The notes beneath the pieces were generated by a model. It was not told where the DNA came from. It worked only from the letters and a program-made list of their open reading frames with translations, and searched no databases. A DNA stretch of 7,281 bases from CBDCWT01 sp965223305 (GTDB taxonomy: Bacteria; Planctomycetota; Planctomycetia; Pirellulales; Pirellulaceae), in contig CBDCWT010000068.1 in NCBI GenBank assembly GCA_965223305.1, positions 1-7,281 of the forward strand, written 5' to 3'. Position numbers and translations under genes: made by a program. Every line of letters starts with the position of its first letter. Position 1 is the stretch's first letter. Shown piece after piece: positions 1 through 5,700 of the stretch.

Positions 1-332
1 ATCTTGAGCGCCGCCGAACAGCAGGTTTCCAATACATCGCGCAAGCGCTACTGACCTGGAAGAGACACTTGCGGTGCAAGCTTGCCGACGACTGCTCGAT
101 GAGACAATCTTGCCGCTAGGCGGGGAAGGCCACTGAGTCTCCGCAAAACCGGGCACCAACTATCGGCATGCACGCTATGGACCCTAGCTTGCGCGGCAAG
201 CAGTAGGACACCCGATTCCACAGCGGCAATTGGCTAGCAGGCAGAGCATTTCTAGGCCCTAATGCCGCCGTTATCTCAGATGCAAACGGAAGGCAGTCGC
301 CGCCCGCAAGTGTTAAGAGCGAGAGAAACCGA
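1..332. other. Non-coding 5' flank, possible 3' tip of an upstream gene
   Basis: No gene can be supported here. Frame 1 is open from the window edge to a TGA at 52-54 and would encode a 17-residue tail ending in SRKRY. This could be the C-terminus of a gene that begins outside the window, but frame 3 is also open to a TAG at 117-119, so the reading is ambiguous. The long open frame on the minus strand across 116-646 overlaps the PEP-CTERM-like gene and has the look of a shadow: no domain, and an Arg/Ser/Pro-rich composition. The stretch contains a cluster of GCAAGC/GCTTGC half-sites (41-46, 76-85, 187-201) and no recognisable sigma-70 promoter. Confidence 0.4.
187..201. repeat. Perfect inverted repeat GCTTGC-GCG-GCAAGC
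   Basis: Six-base arms, GCTTGC at 187-192 and GCAAGC at 196-201, flank a 3-base centre. The same half-site occurs as a perfect 10-base palindrome at 76-85 (GCAAGCTTGC) and singly at 41-46. No T-run follows, so it does not look like an intrinsic terminator. It could be a protein-binding site for the downstream gene or a small RNA hairpin. The function is unknown. Confidence 0.35.
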
Positions 333-956
333 ATGGCTTTGTGCAAGATCTTGGCCACTAACCTAACTGCGCTGCTCTGCACCAATATCCATGCGGCCGT
401 TGTTTGGGACGAGTTGACCCACGGCGATGCCGGTCGGGACAGTGCGGCCGCGGTCCAGCTAGACGCACTCGGCGTGGGTGAGCACACGATTGTCACCAGC
501 GGCCGGTGGCGCACAGAAGGCCAGAGCCTGACCTCCGTGGATCTGGATTTCTTCGATTTCGAGATCCCCAGCGGGCACTTCATCACAGGGTTTCTCTGGG
601 AAGTTACGGATCTGGTATTCGTCGGTGGTATCCGCTCCCAGAGCATCCAAGTCTCGCTTGAAAGCGCAGTCGCGCAGACCTACGGGCAGGTCGTCAGCTA
701 TTACGACCCGGCGCAGTTCGATGGCTTCGATCACATCAATGCCCTGCTGCCCCTGGGCTCGGACAGCTACAGGCTCATCGCGAACAACGCGGGCGGGACC
801 TATCTGGGCGAATTCAACTCGACTTGGGCTAGTGCTGCGACAATCACGGTATCGGCCCTGGCTGAGCCGCACCCGATCGCGCTTCTGGCGGTTGGCTCGC
901 TCGCCCTCGCCGGGGTTCGTAATCGCTTCCGTCGCCTCGCCCCAGAAACTCAATAG
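333..956 (+). CDS. Exported PEP-CTERM-like sorting-domain protein
   Basis: A 207-residue protein of unknown function, predicted to be exported and anchored for processing by an exosortase-type system. Residues 1-21 form a short signal peptide: Lys5, a hydrophobic Leu/Ala/Thr stretch, and an Ala-rich cleavage site around INIHA-A or its neighbour (Ile19-His20-Ala21-Ala22). The mature part (about 22-175) is acidic and beta-rich, with WDE at 25-27 and a GD pair at 31-32 followed by an LGVG segment, a pattern seen in small PEP-CTERM cargo. The C-terminus has the tripartite sorting layout: AEP at 177-179, a hydrophobic helix at about 181-194, then an Arg cluster (Arg196 to Arg201). The usual first Pro of PEP is Ala here. 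The ATG at 333 is preceded by a purine-rich GAGAGAAA (321-328). It stands alone; no exosortase or polysaccharide gene is visible. Moderately sure of the class, unsure of any function. Confidence 0.65.
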   Translation: MALCKILATNLTALLCTNIHAAVVWDELTHGDAGRDSAAAVQLDALGVGEHTIVTSGRWRTEGQSLTSVDLDFFDFEIPSGHFITGFLWEVTDLVFVGGIRSQSIQVSLESAVAQTYGQVVSYYDPAQFDGFDHINALLPLGSDSYRLIANNAGGTYLGEFNSTWASAATITVSALAEPHPIALLAVGSLALAGVRNRFRRLAPETQ

Positions 957-1054
957 CCACGCGCGGGAACAAACCCGTCCGGGGCGATATCCGCCGCCAG
1001 CGCAGCAAACTCACTCCTGTGAGAGGCGCGGTGATATGCCGCCGGGCAGGCGTT

Positions 1055-1080
1055 GCCATTTCAGTTCAAGAGCGGCTCCT
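1055..1080 (+). repeat. Dispersed repeat, left copy
   Basis: Twenty-six bases that match the reverse complement of 6957-6982 at 22 positions. The 14-base core CAAGAGCGGCTCCT (1067-1080) is identical. The pair therefore forms an imperfect inverted repeat about 5.9 kb apart, enclosing the peptidase, nuclease/ATPase and Shedu genes. A more diverged copy lies at 1349-1372. It is probably a member of a degenerate intergenic repeat family rather than a transposon end. Confidence 0.5.
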
Positions 1081-1348
1081 GCTCGTAACGCGGCGCAATC
1101 CCCGACGCTTCAGACCCGGAGAAAATTAGTTGATCGGCTGTTGCCGACGGCCAGCCTCCGCCAATCGAATGCCGGAAATCCTAGTTACACTTACCGCACG
1201 GACCTTTGCGCTGCCGAACGGGAGATTTACAAGCCATCGAACAGGTGCTAACGAACTGAAGGATCCGCCCGAAGCCATGGGGGCTGTGCATCGGGCAAGC
1301 TGGACCTCATGCTCGTCCCGCTGCCTCGAAGCTGCCATTCGCGGATTC

Positions 1349-1376
1349 GCATTCCCGACCAAAAGCGGGAGCATGC
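1349..1376 (+). repeat. Diverged dispersed-repeat copy able to fold into a hairpin
   Basis: Shares CCGACCAA and AGCGG (one base apart, A for G) with the repeat copy at 6957-6982 read on the minus strand. It can also fold on itself: GCAT-TCCCG (1349-1357) pairs with CGGGA (1366-1370) and ATGC (1373-1376), with an 8-base loop and a 2-base bulge. No T-run follows. It lies about 120 bases upstream of the peptidase start codon. Confidence 0.4.
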
Positions 1377-1495
1377 TCGAGCGCCGTCAGGATCCAGTCC
1401 AACCCGGATGCAACCGGCAAAAATGGTTTTCGAAACACAAAGCTGCTTCCACCGCGAACGTAGAGCACCAGCAACCTGTCGAGTGAGGAACATGC

Positions 1496-2263
1496 ATGTA
1501 CGAATGGCCAACGGCAGATGACGACGCGAAGAAATTGGTTGCCAGCCCCGCCGGCATCGAGTTCGAGAAGTACCCGCTCAAGTTCGCAATCCCAGCGTAC
1601 TTTGGTGCGCGGCCTCAGCCCGGAGCACCGGTTTCTGTCAACAGCGGATCAGCATCGCTGTTGCGTTTGGATGGCCAGCCGTTTGCACTGACCTGCTGGC
1701 ACGTGCTGGAAGGCTACCGTCAGCGACTGGCTGAAGGCCCGTGCATTTTTCAGCTCGGTGACTGCGAACTTGAACCATTGGCACAGCTGAATGCGCAGGA
1801 CAAGGGCCTAGACTACGCACTTATTGAGGTCACGGATGCCCAGATCAATGAAATCGCCCAGCCAGGAGGTCCTTTTGACGGCACCTTCTTCTGCGAACCC
1901 GCTCAGTGGCCACCCCGCGAAGTAAGCGATGGTGACTCCGTAGCGTTTGGCGGCTTCCCTGGCGAACTACGCCAAGCGGTATCCTTCGACAAACTTTGCT
2001 TCGGCAGCTATAGCAGCGGTGCCTCGCGGGTCACCTCGGCCCACGACGATTACCTCGTGTGCCAGTTCGAACCTGAGCATTGGGTTTCCCATGGGCTCGA
2101 ACCAGAACCAAACACCATCCGGGGCATGAGCGGAGGTCCGGTTTTCGCCATCCGCCACAGTGACGCGGGCCTCATGACATACGACTTCGTGGGCCACATC
2201 ACAGAGTTCCATGAGGACTTTAGACTTCTTTATGTCCGACTGGCCAGAGCACTATCAATCTGA
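1496..2263 (+). CDS. Trypsin-fold serine peptidase, no signal peptide
   Basis: A 255-residue chymotrypsin/trypsin-like (S1-type fold) peptidase. The triad is readable in order: His69 in LTCWHVLEGY, Asp106 in GLDYALIEV, and Ser212 in RGMSGGPVF, the last being the classical GxSGGP nucleophile loop with its oxyanion glycine. The spacing suits a compact bacterial trypsin-like domain with no extra PDZ or sensor domain. The N-terminus is acidic and has no hydrophobic core, so a cytoplasmic location is inferred. The six cysteines (67, 83, 90, 133, 168, 189) would then probably be free thiols. ATG 1496 is chosen because GAGGA (1485-1489) lies six bases upstream; the ATG at 1492 is out of frame. The gene is isolated by 539 nt upstream and 504 nt downstream, so it is probably its own transcript. 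The substrate is unknown. Location next to a defence cluster hints at an immune or stress role, which is only inference. Confidence 0.8.
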   Translation: MYEWPTADDDAKKLVASPAGIEFEKYPLKFAIPAYFGARPQPGAPVSVNSGSASLLRLDGQPFALTCWHVLEGYRQRLAEGPCIFQLGDCELEPLAQLNAQDKGLDYALIEVTDAQINEIAQPGGPFDGTFFCEPAQWPPREVSDGDSVAFGGFPGELRQAVSFDKLCFGSYSSGASRVTSAHDDYLVCQFEPEHWVSHGLEPEPNTIRGMSGGPVFAIRHSDAGLMTYDFVGHITEFHEDFRLLYVRLARALSI

Positions 2264-2635
2264 ACCTGGACGAAGCCACACCGTTTACTCAGACTGCAGA
2301 TTTGAATGGAAACAACGGGTCGGCAAGCGATAGCAGGCTCCTCGGATTCTTCCACGCGAAGCTGCCGATGCAGGTCCGCACCCCGAAAGCTGCCACTGAC
2401 TAACTAGTCGTTTCGACCCAGTCCTTCCGGCCGCCTAGCGAGATATCGAGAGGTAGGTGGCCGAGAGGTCCAGCCGCTCAGGCCGATTGCGCGCGGACAG
2501 CGGGTCGGCCGAAGGCGCCAGTAGCATTGGGTCAACTGAACAGCCGGTTTCACAACGACTCTCGACCCCTTGGACGCGCACGACATGAATGATCAGTTTC
2601 GTCAACAACGAAGGACAGCTGCGCACCCCTGGGGC

Positions 2636-2648
2636 AGTGCTCAGCACT
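2636..2648. promoter_or_regulatory. Perfect 13-nt palindrome, candidate operator
   Basis: AGTGCT (2636-2641), a single central C, then AGCACT (2643-2648). It lies about 85 bases upstream of the -10-like hexamer and 120 bases before the proposed nuclease start. The symmetry would suit a dimeric regulator, but no regulator gene is in the window and a 13-base palindrome can arise by chance. Confidence 0.2.
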
Positions 2649-2733
2649 TAGATGGCTATTGCCTCTGCTGACTGGGAGGCGTGCGCTTCGGCATTCCGAT
2701 GCTCGAGATTTCCAGGAGGATGCAAAATGCGTG

Positions 2734-2739
2734 GATAAT
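2734..2739 (+). promoter_or_regulatory. Candidate -10 element for the nuclease/ATPase unit
   Basis: GATAAT matches the sigma-70 -10 consensus at five of six positions, in a local AT-rich patch of otherwise GC-rich DNA. No good -35 is present: TTTCCA at 2709-2714 gives a long 19-base spacer. A transcript from here would start near 2746 and give a leader of about 20 bases carrying AAGGGGG (2749-2755) before ATG 2768. This fits the start chosen for the nuclease gene, but it remains a weak prediction. Confidence 0.25.
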
Positions 2740-2767
2740 TCAATCCCTAAGGGGGAATCGCAAGCTC

Positions 2768-3910
2768 ATGGGCAGCTGCAATACTGACGAGGTGTTTCGT
2801 GTCGCCAGTAGCACGGAATTGGCCGAGACTGGCGGTGGCCACAACCAGAAGGGTGTGGACTTCCAGCGGGCGTGGGCGCTTTCCCGAATGTTCGAGCTTG
2901 AGGAGAGCGGTGCCGATGACTTTCTGGTCCTTTTCGAGGCCGTGCAGGATGTCGCCGAACTGGACTCCGAGACAGACCCGTCGTCTATCCGCATCTACCA
3001 GGTCAAGAAGAAGGATCGCGGCGAGTGGGAGTGGAGCCACCTGACCCGCCTCCCCACCCCCGGAAAAAGGGTACGGGCAGGACAACACATCGAAGACATC
3101 AAGCACAGCCCCATCGGGAAGCTCTATTCTGCCGTGCTCGCATTCAAGGGTCTGAAATGCGACGGGGCTTTTCTTTCCAACGCCGGCTGCAATCTGCCGC
3201 TCGCGAACGGCGACAATGCAGCCACCTCAGTTTCATGCGACCTGTCCCAGCTCGCAGCTGGGCACCTCGACCTGCTAAAGGCCGGGCTCGAATACCTGCA
3301 CGACGCGGGAACGTCGCCCCCCAACCCAAATCTGATAGGCGTCCAGAAGGCCTCGATCCACCCCGACGCACCCACAACCCACCTCCAAGGAGTCGCGGTC
3401 GCGTTCCTCAACAAGCGCAGCCCACGCCACGCCGGGCAGGCTAAGTCTCTGGTCGATGCACTACTCACCGAGGTGGGCCCCCTGGGGGCCAAGACCGATA
3501 CGTGCTCGAATTTCGACGAGCTCCGCAGGCAGAGAGGCTATTCGCGGGGGCAGTTCGCATCCGCCCTCGGATTCCTAGAACAGGTGCCCGACCTTGTGGC
3601 GCTCGCCGAGAAATGGCTGGACCAACTAGTTGCCGAAGGGGCTCTGAACTTCATGGAGGCAACGAGTGTCCGGGTCGCGATGGCCGCCATCTACAAACGG
3701 CAGTTAGTTGGCGGTGACGACCCAATGACCGCCGCACTCGCCGCCGACTGCGACGCATGGTTGGAAACGAACACCCCAGAACCGCTCCTCGGCCCCTTCT
3801 TCGACGGCGCAAGGTCCCACTTGGCGCCGTCGCACCCGTCCGTTCGGGCGGCGGAATTGACCGCACACATCGCGTTGAGGGCCGTCAGGAAATGCGTGGA
3901 CCAGACCTAA
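2768..3910 (+). CDS. DUF4297/Cap4-type dsDNA nuclease, Lamassu LmuA-like effector
   Basis: A 380-residue protein with an N-terminal DUF4297 (Cap4-family) PD-(D/E)xK nuclease domain. Counting from ATG 2768, the family signatures are ETGGG at 20-24, GVDFQ at 29-33, FEAVQDV at 56-62 (Glu57 and Asp61 as likely metal ligands) and QVKKK at 78-82, with Lys80 as the likely catalytic lysine. The remaining 270 residues are mostly helical and I do not recognise a named domain; they may bind the ATPase partner. In known systems this domain degrades double-stranded DNA once activated. The next gene, an SMC-like ATPase, starts 33 nt downstream, so the two are almost certainly one operon. The frame is open back to a GTG at 2681, with further ATGs at 2699 and 2720 (409-residue form from 2681). 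I prefer 2768 because the upstream codons look non-coding, a -10-like hexamer falls within them, and AAGGGGG lies upstream; the start is uncertain. Confidence 0.75.
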   Translation: MGSCNTDEVFRVASSTELAETGGGHNQKGVDFQRAWALSRMFELEESGADDFLVLFEAVQDVAELDSETDPSSIRIYQVKKKDRGEWEWSHLTRLPTPGKRVRAGQHIEDIKHSPIGKLYSAVLAFKGLKCDGAFLSNAGCNLPLANGDNAATSVSCDLSQLAAGHLDLLKAGLEYLHDAGTSPPNPNLIGVQKASIHPDAPTTHLQGVAVAFLNKRSPRHAGQAKSLVDALLTEVGPLGAKTDTCSNFDELRRQRGYSRGQFASALGFLEQVPDLVALAEKWLDQLVAEGALNFMEATSVRVAMAAIYKRQLVGGDDPMTAALAADCDAWLETNTPEPLLGPFFDGARSHLAPSHPSVRAAELTAHIALRAVRKCVDQT

Positions 3911-3943
3911 GAAAACTGATCAGAACTCTTCGGACGAAATCAT

Positions 3944-5629
3944 ATGAGAAGCTTTCTATTCGAAGACATCTGGATGCTCTCTCGCAGGGACAGGCGGGCC
4001 AGGCGCGTGAAATTCCACCCGGGGAGGAACCTGATCCTCGGCCGGAACCACACCGGCAAGTCGAGCCTGATTAAGACCCTGTTCACGACGCTCGGGGCGC
4101 GACCGAAGGGTGAGTTGCGCCAGTGGGACGAGAACACAATCTCCAGGGTCGGGGTGAGCGTCGACGGCCGTCGGTTCTCGGTCCTCCACCAGACCGGCAC
4201 CCGTGCCCTGATCGACTCCGAGGGCCGCATCCTCGTCTCGACCGGCGACCACGGCGAATGGAGCGCTGCGTTCGCGAACGCGACAGGGTTCAACCTACCG
4301 CTTACCGACAAGAAATCCCGGGCGGTCCCGGCCGACCCCAAGTGCTTTTTTCTTCCTTTTTACATCAACCAGGACGGCAGTTGGCAGTCCGACTGGAACA
4401 CCTTCACCGGACTAACCCAATTCAAAGCCCCCATTGGTTCCATCCTCGAATACTTCTCCGGCATCAAGCCGCCCGAGTATTACGAAGCAAAGTCCAAGAG
4501 GGACGCCGAGCAGCAGATCCTCGATAACCTCAGGAAAGAACGCGGTTTCCTTGAAAAGGCCCGCGAGCGGGTAGGGAAGTCATTCTCTATGTCCGGGCCG
4601 AAGGTCGATCCGGATAACTTCAAGATCGACATCGAGCAGCTCACCTCCGAGGTCAACGAGATAAACAAGCGGCAAGAGATTCTGCGCGACCAGGCTGTCA
4701 AGGAGAGGGAGTTGCTCGCCTCGATCCATCTGCAAACCAACCTCGCAAACGAGGCCTTGGGCATCTATGAGGGCGACTCGCAGTTTCTCCGCGCCGAGGC
4801 GCGCGAGGCGCTCGTCTGCCCCCTGTGCAGTGCGGAACACTCCGAGTCCTTCCTCGATCTTCTCACCTATGCCGAGGATGCCCGGTCCCTGCGCGACATA
4901 ACCGTTCGCCTCCGCAAGGACGCACGCGAGATCGAGAAAAAACTTTCAATGACGAACGTCGAGATTGCAGCACTCGAACAGAGCTACCGCAAGGTTGCGG
5001 CACTTCTTTCCACTCGACGCGGCGATATGCAGTTCAGTCAAGTCGTCGAGAGCATGGGCGCCGAGAAGGCGTTCCGGGCCTTCGAGGACGAGCGGGTGAT
5101 GCTTGAAGCCGAGATGGCCGGGCACTTGCTTGAACATGAACGGGTGACAGAGGCGATGAACAAGCTGACCGACCGCAAGCGCTCGACGGAGATCCTGAAA
5201 ATATTCCGCACGGCATACTCGACGGCCCTCGTCGAGTTGAGCCTGCCAATGACAGAGACCGGCAAGGCCAGGCTCACTAGCCGCCCCAACCTCTCCGGCA
5301 GCGGTGGTCCGCGATCTGTCTTGGCCTACTACGCGGCCCTCTGGGCCGCTTGCTACGGTGAGAAGGGGTCCTTCCGCATACCGCTGGTCGTCGACTCTCC
5401 CAATCAACAAGGGCAAGACCACATCAACCTGCCCAAAGTGATCAGCTTCCTCTCTGGGAAGCTGCCGCCGGGAGCCCAGCTCATCCTAGCCTCCGAGATT
5501 GACACCGACCTTCCCTTCGACCAAAAGATCGAACTGACCGAGCAATACAAGGTGCTTTCAGAGTCAGACTTCGACGAGGCCGAAGCAACCCTTGGCCCGT
5601 TGGTCTCGGCCATGTACTTAAACGCCTGA
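3944..5629 (+). CDS. SMC/Rad50-like ABC ATPase with CxxC hook, Lamassu LmuB-like
   Basis: A 561-residue split ABC ATPase of the SMC/Rad50/AAA_23 type. In order: Walker A GRNHTGKS at 33-40; a Q-loop candidate around Gln143; coiled coil at about 180-285; a CPLC motif (Cys292, Cys295) at the turn, resembling the Rad50 zinc hook; returning coil at about 310-420; an ABC signature-like LSGSGGPRS at 450-458; and Walker B LVVDSPNQQG at 481-490, followed by a hydrophobic LILAS strand at 513-517. The coils are short (about 100 residues each way), as in defence SMC-like proteins rather than chromosomal SMC or Rad50. The Walker B aspartate (484) is followed by Ser, not the usual catalytic Glu, so hydrolysis may be slow or use another residue. 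It probably dimerises, senses foreign DNA and controls the nuclease encoded 33 nt upstream. ATG 3944 has only a weak GGA upstream, so translational coupling is likely. Confidence 0.8.
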   Translation: MRSFLFEDIWMLSRRDRRARRVKFHPGRNLILGRNHTGKSSLIKTLFTTLGARPKGELRQWDENTISRVGVSVDGRRFSVLHQTGTRALIDSEGRILVSTGDHGEWSAAFANATGFNLPLTDKKSRAVPADPKCFFLPFYINQDGSWQSDWNTFTGLTQFKAPIGSILEYFSGIKPPEYYEAKSKRDAEQQILDNLRKERGFLEKARERVGKSFSMSGPKVDPDNFKIDIEQLTSEVNEINKRQEILRDQAVKERELLASIHLQTNLANEALGIYEGDSQFLRAEAREALVCPLCSAEHSESFLDLLTYAEDARSLRDITVRLRKDAREIEKKLSMTNVEIAALEQSYRKVAALLSTRRGDMQFSQVVESMGAEKAFRAFEDERVMLEAEMAGHLLEHERVTEAMNKLTDRKRSTEILKIFRTAYSTALVELSLPMTETGKARLTSRPNLSGSGGPRSVLAYYAALWAACYGEKGSFRIPLVVDSPNQQGQDHINLPKVISFLSGKLPPGAQLILASEIDTDLPFDQKIELTEQYKVLSESDFDEAEATLGPLVSAMYLNA

Positions 5630-5700
5630 GCCACCTGCGTGAAACCACAGGCGATTGACGTTTATCATCACTGTTCAGCTTTCGCCCGCTTTGCATAACA

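Larger units (their letters stand above)
957..1495. other. 539-nt non-coding spacer with dispersed-repeat copies
   Basis: No convincing gene on either strand. The open frames here are short, lack domains and overlap one another in several frames. A weak hairpin lies just past the preceding stop (CGGG at 964-967, AACAAA loop, CCCG at 974-977) without a T-run, so it is a poor terminator candidate. Two copies of a dispersed repeat (1055-1080 and 1349-1376) account for part of the stretch. The end (1485-1489, GAGGA) is the ribosome binding site of the peptidase gene. Confidence 0.5.
2264..2767. other. 504-nt non-coding spacer upstream of the nuclease/ATPase unit
   Basis: No gene is supported on either strand; minus-strand frames of 60-70 codons across 2404-2647 have no recognisable content. 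Visible structure: an inverted repeat GGCCGA (2481-2486) / TCGGCC (2505-2510), a perfect 13-base palindrome at 2636-2648, an AGGAGG at 2714-2719 and a -10-like GATAAT at 2734-2739. The last 90 bases are open in the nuclease frame from a GTG at 2681, so part of this stretch could be coding if translation starts earlier than I propose. Confidence 0.45.

Noticed and set aside
1..54. Possible C-terminal tail of a gene beginning before the window
   Set aside because: Only 17 codons are visible and a second frame is open over the same bases, so neither the frame nor the product can be supported.
116..646. Long open frame on the minus strand (176 codons)
   Set aside because: It overlaps the signal peptide and core of the PEP-CTERM-like gene, has no recognisable domain and has an Arg/Ser/Pro-rich shadow composition.
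964..977. CGGG-AACAAA-CCCG hairpin after the PEP-CTERM-like gene as a terminator
   Set aside because: The stem is four base pairs and no T-run follows.
4123..4527. 134-codon open frame inside the ATPase gene in another frame
   Set aside because: Arg/Pro-rich shadow fully inside a gene with clear Walker motifs.
5634..5651. CCTG...CAGG inverted repeat after the ATPase gene as a terminator
   Set aside because: Four-base arms with a ten-base loop and no T-run; too weak to call.
5655..5660. TTGACG as a -35 element for sduA
   Set aside because: No acceptable -10 hexamer lies 16-18 bases downstream (the position reads AGCTTT), so a promoter is not supported.
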